Shown here one piece after another: positions 35,667 to 44,888 of a stretch of DNA of 64,000 nucleotides. The notes beneath the pieces are model-generated. The model was given only the letters and a program-made list of their open reading frames with translations, ran no database searches and was not told the DNA's origin. Source of the stretch: Chlorobiaceae bacterium (GTDB taxonomy: Bacteria; Bacteroidota; Ignavibacteria; Ignavibacteriales; Ignavibacteriaceae); assembly GCA_013824085.1 (NCBI GenBank), contig PNNF01000012.1, forward strand, positions 1 through 64,000, written 5' to 3'. A program made the translations under genes and the position numbers. Each line of letters opens with the position of its first letter. The first letter of the stretch is position 1.

Positions 35667-35979
35667 ATTTCACTCCCAAGTTTTTTTGATTGATCTCTTA
35701 TGATCTAATTTTCTAATGCCTAAATATGAACTTCACACAGTGAGAGTTTATTTTTTTTTCATAAATTTTGCTTTCGTGAATATTTTGGTTGGATGTCTTG
35801 ATTGAAAGAGGTTTTGAGTGCGATTTTACTACATATCTTTTGCATCTAAAATCTTAAAATTGTCTTACGAAACTTACAAATTTAAGTTGTATAAACAAAT
35901 TGTTCTGAATGAGAAGTTAAATCCTGTCTATTTATTCTATAGAAATTTCATAAATAGGACTCAATAGAAATGTCAGTAG
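35667..35979. other. Non-coding gap between pyrF and DUF2851
   Basis: 313 bases, no reading frame of note. It must hold the 3' end of the pyrF operon and the promoter of the DUF2851 gene, both on the minus strand. CTATTTAT and ATAAATAG (35928-35957) pair around a 14-base loop shortly after pyrF. The stem is AT-rich and no T-run follows on the minus strand, so terminator function is doubtful. Confidence 0.55.
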
Positions 35980-36783
35980 CTAATTTTTATCCAGAGTTAA
36001 ATTTAGATTATTAAGTTCTTCTAAAGCACCAGCAGCGAAGCTTATTGATTTGTCTTTATAAATTATCGAACGACTCGCATTGATGAGAAAAGAATTAAAA
36101 TTGTTTTTAGAAAAAAATTCTGCGATCTCTTCTAAACTTCCTCCTTGAGACCCCACACCGGGAATGAGTAGATGAGTATTTTTTATCTGTTCAAAATTTT
36201 CTATTAATTCATTTAATTGAGTAGCACCGAAGACAATTCCAAGATTTTTATTCTTATTCCATTCAGTTAATTTTTCAATAATTTTTTGAAATAATTTTTT
36301 ACCACCAACTAATATTAACTTTTCAAAATCCTGTGCACCTGAATTTGAAGTCAATCCGAGCACGTAAGTTATTTTTGAGGAGTATTCTAAAAATGGATTG
36401 ACCGAGTCAAAACCCATTAGTGGATTGACAGTAGTTGAATCGAAATTAAAATAATCGAACATAGATTTCGCATACATAGAAGAGGTATTTCCAATGTCTC
36501 CTCTTTTTCCATCGCCAATAGTGAAGGCTCTTCCATCAATAAACTCAAGCGATTTTAATAACGAAGTAATACCTTTGATTCCATTGCTTTCATAAAATGC
36601 TAAATTAAATTTATAAGCTCCCGCAGAATTAATTGTTGCATTTATAATTTCTTTGTTGAATTCATAAACTGGGTCATCAAACTCAAGCAGATGTTTTGGA
36701 ATTAATTCTATGTCAGTATCAAGACCAACACAGATATGTCTTTTTTGTTCGTAAGCGGAAAGAAGTTTTTCTATAGAATTCAT
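35980..36783 (-). CDS. pyrF: Orotidine 5'-phosphate decarboxylase (type 2)
   Basis: 267 residues. The enzyme makes UMP from OMP, the last step of pyrimidine ring synthesis. Its catalytic motif DGKRGDIGNTS has D91, K93 and D96 in the usual D-x-K-x-x-D spacing. The N-terminal ICVGLDTDIELIP and the later LIPGVGSQGG are also typical of the longer, type-2 subfamily. It is the last gene of the purN-mre operon, one base after dcd. Confidence 0.95.
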   Translation of the reverse strand: MNSIEKLLSAYEQKRHICVGLDTDIELIPKHLLEFDDPVYEFNKEIINATINSAGAYKFNLAFYESNGIKGITSLLKSLEFIDGRAFTIGDGKRGDIGNTSSMYAKSMFDYFNFDSTTVNPLMGFDSVNPFLEYSSKITYVLGLTSNSGAQDFEKLILVGGKKLFQKIIEKLTEWNKNKNLGIVFGATQLNELIENFEQIKNTHLLIPGVGSQGGSLEEIAEFFSKNNFNSFLINASRSIIYKDKSISFAAGALEELNNLNLTLDKN

Positions 36784-36784
36784 A

Positions 36785-37321
36785 TTACTTAAAATTTTTG
36801 TACATCATTGATTCAACTGGATAAATTGTTTTCTTATTATACTTAGCACTTTTTTTCTTATCGTATGGATTATTAATCTCACCAGAAATTTCAAAATAAA
36901 TTAATTGTCCAATCGGCATTCCACTATAAATTCTAACTGGTTGCTTAACAGAAATTTCAAGAGTCCACGTATTGCAAAAGCCCGCGTCCCCTTTTCCTGC
37001 AGTTGAATGAATGTCGATTCCTAATCTACCAACACTCGATTTTCCTTCAAGAAACGGAACGAAATTATGTGTCTCGGTATATTCTTCAGTAACTCCAAGA
37101 TACAATTTGGAAGGCAACAAAATAAATCCTTCATCAGGAATTTCAAATTGAATTACTCTGTTATGTTTGCTCGCATCAAGTATATCGCTTTCATAATGAG
37201 CTAAGTATTTCCCAAGATGAACATCATAACTGTTAGTTCCAAGATTCTCAATTGAGAATGGTTTAATCACAATATTTTTTTTATTTATTTCTTCAAGAAT
37301 TTTTGAGTCAGATAAAATCAA
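36785..37321 (-). CDS. dcd: dCTP deaminase
   Basis: 178 residues, starting at a TTG (37321) with AAGGAG four bases upstream. The enzyme turns dCTP into dUTP for thymidylate synthesis. The family signature EGKSSVGRLGIDIHSTAGKGDAGFCNTWTLEI includes the nucleotide-binding R99 and the catalytic glutamate E122 in TLEI. The chain is slightly shorter than the E. coli enzyme. It lies eight bases after rodA and one base before pyrF, joining pyrimidine metabolism to the cell-wall genes. Confidence 0.95.
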   Translation of the reverse strand: MILSDSKILEEINKKNIVIKPFSIENLGTNSYDVHLGKYLAHYESDILDASKHNRVIQFEIPDEGFILLPSKLYLGVTEEYTETHNFVPFLEGKSSVGRLGIDIHSTAGKGDAGFCNTWTLEISVKQPVRIYSGMPIGQLIYFEISGEINNPYDKKKSAKYNKKTIYPVESMMYKNFK

Positions 37322-37329
37322 AATACTCC

Positions 37330-38556
37330 TTACGTATAATTTTTTGAACGATAAATATTTAATACGACTCCGAGCATTGTCATATTTACCAACAATGACG
37401 TACCACCATAACTAACAAATGGTAACGGAATTCCAATCACTGGAAAAATTCCAATTGTCATTCCAATATTAATTGTAAAATGTAGAAAATAAATTGTTAA
37501 TATCCCGATAATAACAAGACCCAAAAAATCATCTTTTGCATAATTTGCAATTCTTAAAATTCTTATGAAGAGGAAAAGAAACAGACCGAGCACAATAACG
37601 CTTCCAACAAATCCAAACTCTTCTCCAATTACACAATAAATAAAATCAGTCCATTGCTCAGGAATATATTGCAGCTGCGTTTGATTCCCACTTAAATATC
37701 CTTTTCCAAAAAGTCCGCCCGAACCGATTGCAACTTTAGCTTGAATAGCATTGTAGCCAGCACCAAGTGGGTCTGCCATAGGATCAACGAATGATCTAAT
37801 TCTGTCTTGTTGATGCGGAGACAAGATTCTAAAAAAATAATCGACAAAAAAACCTGACGCAATATTTAATCCTAACAAAGAACCACTTAAAAAAATATCT
37901 CTCTTAAAAAGAAATAATAAAACGATAACTGTAACAATTGCAAGAATTAGATAAACAACTCCAAAGAGTGAAGCAACTGCAACGAATGCGGGAGACAAGA
38001 CAATGAACAATCCGAATAAACTAATTCCCTTCCAAAACATTAATGACAATATTATTCCAAGAAAAATAAAGGAACTTCCTAAGTCGGGTTCGAGTAGTAT
38101 TAACGCTACTGGAATTAACCCAAGTATTAGAGTAAATCCGATATGTTTAAGATTTTCAAGATCAATATTTTTTCGACTGAGATATAATGCAAGTACTAAG
38201 ACTGTCGCAAACTTTGTTACTTCAGATGGTTGAAAACTAAAGACTCCGAGATTTATCCAACTCTTTGCACCGCCTGCCGTCTTACCAAAAAAAAGAACGA
38301 CAACTAAAAGTAGAATTGAAAAAACATAAAGTGGAATTGCACTTACTCTAAAAATTGTTGTCGGAAGTGAATAGACAATAAAAAAACTTACTAACGCAAG
38401 TCCCCAAGAAAAAAGTTGTTTTTCAAAATTTCCTTTTGCTTGAATTGTATTTTGAGTTGCACTATAAATTGCAGCTAACCCAATAACCACTAAGATTGAA
38501 ACCGTAGCAAAAATATAGAGATCAAATTTGTCGTTTAATTTATAATCAATTCGCAT
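37330..38556 (-). CDS. rodA: Peptidoglycan glycosyltransferase, rod-shape protein RodA
   Basis: 408 residues from the ATG at 38556; a TTG six codons earlier is less likely. About ten membrane helices, with the SEDS family motifs [81 protein letters not shown] and [19 protein letters not shown]. RodA polymerises glycan strands during cell elongation together with PBP2. It overlaps mrdA by 11 bases, so both halves of the elongation synthase are made together. Confidence 0.97.
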   Translation of the reverse strand: MRIDYKLNDKFDLYIFATVSILVVIGLAAIYSATQNTIQAKGNFEKQLFSWGLALVSFFIVYSLPTTIFRVSAIPLYVFSILLLVVVLFFGKTAGGAKSWINLGVFSFQPSEVTKFATVLVLALYLSRKNIDLENLKHIGFTLILGLIPVALILLEPDLGSSFIFLGIILSLMFWKGISLFGLFIVLSPAFVAVASLFGVVYLILAIVTVIVLLFLFKRDIFLSGSLLGLNIASGFFVDYFFRILSPHQQDRIRSFVDPMADPLGAGYNAIQAKVAIGSGGLFGKGYLSGNQTQLQYIPEQWTDFIYCVIGEEFGFVGSVIVLGLFLFLFIRILRIANYAKDDFLGLVIIGILTIYFLHFTINIGMTIGIFPVIGIPLPFVSYGGTSLLVNMTMLGVVLNIYRSKNYT

Positions 38557-40342
38557 TTGGCGAGACCTTTTCAATTGATTTTTCTGCGACCGTAGGAGGA
38601 AACAAATTTAGCTTTCTTCTCACATAATTTTCAATCATCTTTTTTGCTATAGGAGCTGCGTGAGTTCCACCGAAACCAGCATTCTCAACAAGCACACAAA
38701 TTGCAATCTTAGGATTCTCGTAAGGCGCAAACCCAATGAACCAAGCGTGATCTTCGCCATGAGGATTTTGTGCAGTTCCCGTCTTGCCTGCAATTGCAAT
38801 ATCTGGAATGTGTAAATGTCGCGCAGTTCCATTTCCGTTCACAACCAAATACATCCCTTTTTTTACAAGATCAAAAACTGATTGTTTTATCTCAACATCT
38901 TCTTCGGGAAATGTGAATGGAATAAGATTTTTATTTTCATTCAGATATCCTTTTGCTAAATGTGGAACATATGATTGTCCATTATTTGCAACGAGTGCAG
39001 TGAAGTGTGCTAATTGCAATGGCGTCGTGCTTACTTCACCTTGTCCAACTCCAAGACTCACAAGAATTCCTCGAGGCCAATTATCTCCATAAATTCTTCT
39101 ATAATATTCTTCATTTGGAATAAGTCCTGCTGACTCTTCAGAAATATCAATTTTTAGTTTTCTTCCAAAACCAAATTTCTTAGAATATTTGTAAAGATTG
39201 TCTGCACCAATTTTTAAAATCAGTTGATAAAAATAAGTGTTACAAGATTTTTCAATTGCTGTTACAACGTTGATAGATCCGTGCTTACCTAAACAACGAA
39301 AAAATCTTCCGAATGTAAATCCACCACCACAGAAGTAAGATGATTTATCATCAATAATACCAAGCTCAAGACCAATGATGGCTGTCATTATTTTAAATGT
39401 TGAACCCGGCGGATGAGCCGACATAGTTGCACGATTAAATTGTGGTTTTTTCGGATCATTCATCAACTCGTGTAAAAATGCTCTTGGAGTAACGTAAGAG
39501 AACATATTAAGATCATAGTTTGGTGAGCTAACCATCGCAAGTATCTCACCTGTAGTTGGCTCAATAGCAACAATAGCGCCAGTTCTATCTCCTAATTCTT
39601 CTTCAGCAATTTTTTGAATAATGCCATCAATCGATAAAACTAAATCTTTCCCTTTTAATGCCTCAGTATCTTTTTTTCCATCTTTATATTTTCCAACTTC
39701 ACGTCTTCGTGAGTCAACCAAAATTAAATTCTCACCTTTGGTTCCTCGAATCTGTTTCTCATAACTTCTTTCCAAACCATTAAAACCAATGATATCTCCG
39801 GGCACGTAATAATCATCAGTATCGCGCTCAAGTTGTCTTTGCGATATTTCTTTCGAATATCCAAAAACATGAGATGACATAACTCCAAAAGGATAAGCGC
39901 GTTGCATTTCGATAATATAATCAACGCCGGCTAAGTCTTGCCAATTTTCTTCAATCCATGCAATCACCTTAAACTCAACTCCTCTCTTAACACGAAGCGG
40001 AAGATATTTAGAATAAATTCTGTTTCTTTGCATTAAGTTTTGAATAAATCCTGAATCTAACTCAAGCACATTTTCAAGAATCTCATTATTTTTTTTGTCG
40101 TAATCCGCTGGAGTAATGCGAACTGTATAAGCGGGAACATTTTCAACGAGGAGGTTAAATTCTCTATCAAAAAAAACACCACGCAATGGAGTTTGCTGAA
40201 TAACTTTAATGCTGTTGTCGGAAGATTTTTCTTCAAAATATTCTTGTTCAATTACTTGAAGTTGAAATAATCGAATCACGTAAACTGCAAAGACAATAAT
40301 TAGTAAAACATAGATGACATGTTTTCTATCCATGTTTATCAT
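38546..40342 (-). CDS. mrdA: Penicillin-binding protein 2 (elongation transpeptidase)
   Basis: 598 residues. One N-terminal membrane helix (about 8-28) is followed by the PBP dimerisation domain and the transpeptidase. Catalytic motifs are intact: S314TFK, S366CN and K520TG. PBP2 cross-links peptidoglycan in the elongasome with RodA and MreBCD. The ATG at 40342 shares a base with the mreD stop; a second ATG three codons later is possible. The order mreB-mreC-mreD-mrdA-rodA is the standard one. Confidence 0.97.
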   Translation of the reverse strand: MINMDRKHVIYVLLIIVFAVYVIRLFQLQVIEQEYFEEKSSDNSIKVIQQTPLRGVFFDREFNLLVENVPAYTVRITPADYDKKNNEILENVLELDSGFIQNLMQRNRIYSKYLPLRVKRGVEFKVIAWIEENWQDLAGVDYIIEMQRAYPFGVMSSHVFGYSKEISQRQLERDTDDYYVPGDIIGFNGLERSYEKQIRGTKGENLILVDSRRREVGKYKDGKKDTEALKGKDLVLSIDGIIQKIAEEELGDRTGAIVAIEPTTGEILAMVSSPNYDLNMFSYVTPRAFLHELMNDPKKPQFNRATMSAHPPGSTFKIMTAIIGLELGIIDDKSSYFCGGGFTFGRFFRCLGKHGSINVVTAIEKSCNTYFYQLILKIGADNLYKYSKKFGFGRKLKIDISEESAGLIPNEEYYRRIYGDNWPRGILVSLGVGQGEVSTTPLQLAHFTALVANNGQSYVPHLAKGYLNENKNLIPFTFPEEDVEIKQSVFDLVKKGMYLVVNGNGTARHLHIPDIAIAGKTGTAQNPHGEDHAWFIGFAPYENPKIAICVLVENAGFGGTHAAPIAKKMIENYVRRKLNLFPPTVAEKSIEKVSPNAN

Positions 40343-40830
40343 TAGTCAAAATTCCGTTTAGGATAAAAGAAAACAATCAGACTCGCAACTACAGCAGTAT
40401 AAATGGCTGGTAAAATTCCTTGTTCAAAAATTATCATTATGATATTCTTACTTATATCGAAACTCGAGATCAGAGTAAATGCAACTGAATCAATCAAAGC
40501 ACACAGCAACACAATCAACAAAAATAGATATGAGTTGAAATAATGCGATTTTTTATTTTCGTTATAAAAATATCCCGCAACAAATCCACTTAATGTCTTT
40601 GCAAACATCATACTTCCTAAAATATTTCCTGTAATTAAATCTGTAAAAAGTCCGAGAATGAACCCAAGAATAGTACCGTAAATTTGTCCCGTTTGCAATG
40701 TATAAAAAACGAGCAAAATCAGAATCAAATCAGGAACTACACTATTGATTGAAAGCAGCGGAACTATCAAAAGTTGAATTGCCAACAGCGGGAAAAAAAT
40801 TATGAGTGGATGAAAATGTTTTGCTATCAT
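40342..40830 (-). CDS. mreD: Rod shape-determining protein MreD
   Basis: 162 residues with about five membrane helices (PLIIFFPLLAIQLLIVPLL; LILILLVFYTLQTG; ILGFILGLFTDLITGNILGSMMFAKTLSGFVAGYF; LFLLIVLLCALIDSVAF; GILPAIYTAVVASLIVFF). MreD is an inner-membrane element of the elongasome. The GLFTDLITG ... G ... K segment is typical of the family. Overlaps mreC by four bases and touches mrdA. Confidence 0.92.
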   Translation of the reverse strand: MIAKHFHPLIIFFPLLAIQLLIVPLLSINSVVPDLILILLVFYTLQTGQIYGTILGFILGLFTDLITGNILGSMMFAKTLSGFVAGYFYNENKKSHYFNSYLFLLIVLLCALIDSVAFTLISSFDISKNIIMIIFEQGILPAIYTAVVASLIVFFYPKRNFD

Positions 40831-41663
40831 TCGAATCTATTAAAAAAATTTAGTTCTTTGTTATTTTTGATTTCTCTCTCTTGCAAATTCAACACAAATA
40901 GATTTTGAATTTTTACAAAATCAACAAACGGGTCAATTATCAAATCGTTAAAAATTCCTTTTTCGGGATCAACAATTTCTGTAACAATTCCAATTGGCAG
41001 TGGCAACATAACAAGAGAACTAAGCTCAGAAACAATAAATCGATCGCCCACTTTTACATCAGCAGTTTTAGGAAGATTAGTGATCGTTAAAAATTCTCCG
41101 TTCCAACGTAAAATTCCGTGCGCACGACTTCGCTGATTTAGCACAGCAATTCTGAGATTCATATTTTGTAATGTTTGCACTATGGAAAAATCTTCTGAAC
41201 AATTTTCAACAATGCCAACTAATCCTTCGCTTGTAATTACAGGCATTCCGGGCTTTATACCTGCTTCTGTGCCAATGTTGATAGTTACTGTTCCTTGAGA
41301 GGAAGAGAAAGATTTAGAAATTACTTGAGCATAAATTAAAGAATGAGTTGAAGTGTCGCGAACTCCAAGCAATTTTTTTAGTTCTTCATTTGCGATTCCA
41401 AACTCGCGCAAACGATTTACTTCCAACATCAATCGAGCATTCTGATCTCTTAATTTTTGATTTTGATCTTTTAAGTCGCCAATGTTCAAAACGTCTGAAG
41501 CGAATGATGTTACAAGAGCAAATGTACCAAAGAAAAAAGCTCTTATATTTTTTGTTGATTCATGATCGTTTACTGAAATAAATGAAAGACTACTAATCAG
41601 AAGAAAAATTAAAACTATATACTCTTTATATTCACCAAAAAAGTATTTAAAAAACCTAAACAT
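40827..41663 (-). CDS. mreC: Rod shape-determining protein MreC
   Basis: 278 residues. An N-terminal membrane helix (about 13-30) is followed by a coiled coil (about 62-95, DLKDQNQKLRDQNARLMLEVNRLRE) and the beta-barrel periplasmic domain with VTINIGTEAGIKPGMPVITSEGLVGIV and KVGDRFIVSELSSL. MreC links MreB inside the cell to PBP2 in the periplasm. The gene shares a single base with the end of mreB (position 41663) and overlaps mreD by four bases. Confidence 0.95.
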   Translation of the reverse strand: MFRFFKYFFGEYKEYIVLIFLLISSLSFISVNDHESTKNIRAFFFGTFALVTSFASDVLNIGDLKDQNQKLRDQNARLMLEVNRLREFGIANEELKKLLGVRDTSTHSLIYAQVISKSFSSSQGTVTINIGTEAGIKPGMPVITSEGLVGIVENCSEDFSIVQTLQNMNLRIAVLNQRSRAHGILRWNGEFLTITNLPKTADVKVGDRFIVSELSSLVMLPLPIGIVTEIVDPEKGIFNDLIIDPFVDFVKIQNLFVLNLQEREIKNNKELNFFNRFE

Positions 41664-42688
41664 TAATATCTTCTATTTCTTATTAAAACCCTTGAGTAGT
41701 GATTCAAGTTATCAATTACTTTTCCCGCACCGCGTGCAACAGCAGTAAGTGGATCATCGGAGACGTGAACGGGTAAATTAGTTTCCATTCTAATTCGTTC
41801 ATCAAGTCCCTTTAATAAAGCTCCGCCTCCAGTTAGCATCACTCCTCTATCAAGAATATCTGCAGAAAGTTCTGGAGGAGTTCTTTCAAGAGTTTGTTTC
41901 ACTGCATTCAAAATTTGAACGACTGATTCGTTAAGTGCTTCTCTAATTTCGACTGATGAGACTTCAGTTGTTTTTGGTACGCCTCCAACTAAATCTCTAC
42001 CTTTAACTTGAATTGTTAATTCTTCTTTCAGCGGAACTGCAGAACCAACTTCACATTTAATAGCTTCACTCGTTCTTTCACCAATTAAGACGTTATGATT
42101 TTTTTTGAAGTACTGTTGAATTGCGTAATTCATTTCATCGCCTGCAATTCTTATCGATTCTTCATTCACAATTCCCGCCAATGCAATAACTGCAATCTCC
42201 GTTGTTCCACCGCCGATATCAATAATCATACTTCCAACGGGAGCTTCCACATCAATTCCAATTCCAATTGCGGCTGCCATAGGTTCTGCTATCAAATGAA
42301 CTTCTTTAGCTCCAGCGTGTTCAGCAGAATCTCTCACAGCTCTTTTCTCTACTTCAGTAATTCCACTTGGAACAGCAATGACAACTCTGCGGCTTGTCAT
42401 AAATCCCGAGTTTGCCCTTTTAATAAAAGCTCTAATCATTCCCTCAGCAATTTCAAAATCTGCAATAACTCCATCGCGCATCGGTCGAGTTACACGAATT
42501 TCTTTATGTTCTTTTCCTTGCATCTCTTTGGCTTTGTTGCCAAGTGCAATAATTTTTTTAGAGTTTTTGTCGAATGCGACAATTGAAGGTTCGTTAAGAA
42601 CAATTCCTTTTCCTTTTACCCAAATTAAAGTATTTGCTGTTCCTAAGTCAATTGCAATATCAGCACCGAAAAAATCAAAAATTCCCAT
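41663..42688 (-). CDS. mreB: Rod shape-determining actin MreB
   Basis: 341 residues. The actin-fold ATP-binding motifs are present: DLGTANTLIWVKGKGIVLNEPSIVAF near the start, IDIGGGTTEIAVIAL and GVMLTGGGALLKGLDERI later. MreB filaments guide the elongation machinery under the membrane and give rod shape. It is preceded by AGAGGAAGT, a Shine-Dalgarno-like site. The gene begins nine bases after purH, so purine synthesis and shape genes are in the same transcript. Confidence 0.98.
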   Translation of the reverse strand: MGIFDFFGADIAIDLGTANTLIWVKGKGIVLNEPSIVAFDKNSKKIIALGNKAKEMQGKEHKEIRVTRPMRDGVIADFEIAEGMIRAFIKRANSGFMTSRRVVIAVPSGITEVEKRAVRDSAEHAGAKEVHLIAEPMAAAIGIGIDVEAPVGSMIIDIGGGTTEIAVIALAGIVNEESIRIAGDEMNYAIQQYFKKNHNVLIGERTSEAIKCEVGSAVPLKEELTIQVKGRDLVGGVPKTTEVSSVEIREALNESVVQILNAVKQTLERTPPELSADILDRGVMLTGGGALLKGLDERIRMETNLPVHVSDDPLTAVARGAGKVIDNLNHYSRVLIRNRRY

Positions 42689-42697
42689 TACTTCCTC

Positions 42698-44215
42698 TTA
42701 GTGTTTAAAGTGTCTAATTCCGGTAAAAACCATTGTAATATTATTTTTATTTGCTGCCTCAATTACTTCGTTATCTCTAACGGAGCCACCGGGTTGAATG
42801 ACAGCAGAAATTCCATTTTTTATTAATTCTAATAATCCATCAGCGAAAGGAAAAAAAGCATCTGAAGCAGCGACAGAGTTATCAAGGTCGAAACCAAACT
42901 CCTTGGCTTTCATCGCACCAATTTTCGCTGAATCAATTCTCGATACTTGTCCTGCACCAATTCCAATTGTTGAATTGTCTTTTGCAAAAACGATAGTATT
43001 TGATTTTACATTCTTGCAAACAATCCATGCAAATCTTAAATCAGCTAATTCCTTTTCTGTAGGTTTTTTATCTGTAACAATTTTTAAGTTATCAAAATCT
43101 TTGTCGATATAATCTGCATCTTGAACCAATACTCCGCCCGGAATACTTCTGAAATTAATTTTATTTTTCTTTACTGATTCAATTTGTTTTATTATTCTTC
43201 TCTCTTTTTTCTTCTTCAACAAATTGAGTGCGGAGTCTGTAAATGCTGGAGCAATTACAACTTCAAGAAAAATTTCATTCAGCTTTTCAGCGAGCTTTTC
43301 ATCTACTTCAGAATTAAATGCAACAATTCCACCGAAGGCAGAAACGGGATCGCAAGCCAATGCTTTAGTGTATGAATCATAATTGTTACTCATTGAACTA
43401 ACGCCACACGGATTATTATGCTTTATAATTGCACAAGAATTTTTTTCAAGCTCCTCAATTAATTCAACAGAAGCAACAATATCAAGGACATTATTATAGC
43501 TGATTTCTTTTCCATGAATCAGTTCAAAATATTCCGAAAATTTTCCAAATATTTTTCCTGATTGATGTGGGTTTTCTCCGTATCGTAATTTTTTTTCTAA
43601 AGAAGTGTTTATTCTAAAAGTGTTCTGATCGTAATTATATTTTTTTTCTAAAGTTTCAATTATCGTTGTATCATATTTGGCAGTGTGCGAAAATGCAGCA
43701 AGTGCTAATTCTCTCTTATAAGCTTCATTAATATTATTCTGATTCAAATTAAAAATAAATTTTTCATATTGATTCGGATCAGTCAAAACAGAAACATATT
43801 TACAATTTTTTGCTGCAGCTCTTACCAAACTTGGACCGCCAATATCAATGTTCTCAATCAATTCATCTTCACTAATATTTTCAATTAAAGAAACTTTTTC
43901 AAATGGATAAAGATTAACGCAAACAATATCAATCGGCTCAATCTCATTATTCTTTGCTTCAATTAAATCTTTTTGATTTTCTCTACGCAATAAAATTCCA
44001 CCAAATATTTTTGGATTGAGTGTCTTAACTCTTCCATCAAATATTTCAGGAAAATTGGTAAAGTTTTCTATTTCAATACACTGACAGGAATTATCTTTTA
44101 GTAGTTGAGCGGTTTTCCCTGTAGCAAGCAAATTGTAGTTATTACTCAAAAGTTCTTTAGCGAACTCAATTATATTTGTTTTATCTGAGACACTAATTAA
44201 TGCAAATTTTTTCAA
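42698..44215 (-). CDS. purH: Bifunctional IMP cyclohydrolase / AICAR formyltransferase
   Basis: 505 residues from a TTG at 44215; no in-frame ATG precedes the conserved ALISVSDKTNIIEFA. The enzyme performs the last two steps of IMP synthesis. The N-terminal methylglyoxal-synthase-like domain (about 1-130, GTAQ-type KTAQLL, GRVKTLNPKIFGGIL) is the cyclohydrolase. The rest is the formyltransferase, with LRYGENPHQSGK, KHNNPCGVS and DAFFPFADGLLELI. It lies six bases after purN, which works in the same pathway. Confidence 0.97.
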   Translation of the reverse strand: MKKFALISVSDKTNIIEFAKELLSNNYNLLATGKTAQLLKDNSCQCIEIENFTNFPEIFDGRVKTLNPKIFGGILLRRENQKDLIEAKNNEIEPIDIVCVNLYPFEKVSLIENISEDELIENIDIGGPSLVRAAAKNCKYVSVLTDPNQYEKFIFNLNQNNINEAYKRELALAAFSHTAKYDTTIIETLEKKYNYDQNTFRINTSLEKKLRYGENPHQSGKIFGKFSEYFELIHGKEISYNNVLDIVASVELIEELEKNSCAIIKHNNPCGVSSMSNNYDSYTKALACDPVSAFGGIVAFNSEVDEKLAEKLNEIFLEVVIAPAFTDSALNLLKKKKERRIIKQIESVKKNKINFRSIPGGVLVQDADYIDKDFDNLKIVTDKKPTEKELADLRFAWIVCKNVKSNTIVFAKDNSTIGIGAGQVSRIDSAKIGAMKAKEFGFDLDNSVAASDAFFPFADGLLELIKNGISAVIQPGGSVRDNEVIEAANKNNITMVFTGIRHFKH

Positions 44216-44221
44216 TTTATT

Positions 44222-44833
44222 TCAGTCTAGTATTTTTACTCGTTTATTAATAATCACAATTTTATTTTCAGCAATTTTTTTTACAGTAAATGGAAGCAGC
44301 TTGTGCTCAATGTTCAGAACTCTTTCAGCAATCTCTTCATAAGAATCAACATCTGAAATATCGACTGCTTCTTGAGAAATGATTAATCCATTATCATAAA
44401 TCGAATCAACAAAATGAACTGTAGCTCCAGAAATTTTAGCAGAAGAATTAAAAACTGCTTTATGAACATTCATCCCAAACATTCCTTTCCCACCAAATGA
44501 TGGAAGCAGCGCCGGATGAATATTAATTATCTTGCCTTCAAATGAAGAAATAAATTCTGCCGGAATAAGTTTTAAGAATCCTGCAAGAACAATTAATGAA
44601 ATTTTTTTTTCTAAAAAGATTTCTAATAAGTCAGTGAACAAAAGAGAATTAGAACTCACTTCATTAGATACAGTAAAACAGTCTATCGATTTTTTTTTAG
44701 CAATCTCGAATGCTAAGCAGTCAGATTTGTTACTTACAACAGCAACAATATTTATCAAGGATTTCAATTCTTCGGCATCAATTAATGCTTTAAGATTTGA
44801 ACCACGCCCTGATACAAAAACTGCTAAATTCAT
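44222..44833 (-). CDS. purN: Phosphoribosylglycinamide formyltransferase
   Basis: 203 residues. It formylates GAR using 10-formyltetrahydrofolate. Motifs: VSGRGSNLKALIDAEE (phosphate binding), AGFLKLIPAEFISSFEGKIINIHPALLPSFGG with the catalytic Asn-His, and SGATVHFVDSIYDNG with the catalytic Asp. It appears to be the first gene of the nine-gene purN-purH-mreBCD-mrdA-rodA-dcd-pyrF run, with a candidate promoter just upstream. Confidence 0.96.
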   Translation of the reverse strand: MNLAVFVSGRGSNLKALIDAEELKSLINIVAVVSNKSDCLAFEIAKKKSIDCFTVSNEVSSNSLLFTDLLEIFLEKKISLIVLAGFLKLIPAEFISSFEGKIINIHPALLPSFGGKGMFGMNVHKAVFNSSAKISGATVHFVDSIYDNGLIISQEAVDISDVDSYEEIAERVLNIEHKLLPFTVKKIAENKIVIINKRVKILD

Positions 44834-44847
44834 TTTTTCTTAATTTT

Positions 44848-44878
44848 AAAAATTAGTTATTAATGAGAAAAGATACAA
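44848..44878 (-). promoter_or_regulatory. Candidate promoter of the purN-mre-pyrF operon
   Basis: On the minus strand: TTG, 20 bases, TAATTTTT. This resembles the Bacteroidota consensus with one mismatch in the -7 box and a shortened -33 box. It sits in the only gap (55 bases) before the nine-gene run. The region is AT-rich, so chance matches are likely. Confidence 0.35.
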
Positions 44879-44888
44879 TCTATTTTAG

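Noticed and set aside
35928-35957. Terminator after pyrF
   Set aside because: CTATTTAT/ATAAATAG can pair, but the stem is almost all A/T and no T-run follows on the minus strand.
42095-42586. 163-residue plus-strand frame opposite mreB
   Set aside because: Rich in Asn, Ser and Cys with no fold-like pattern; mreB on the other strand is certain.
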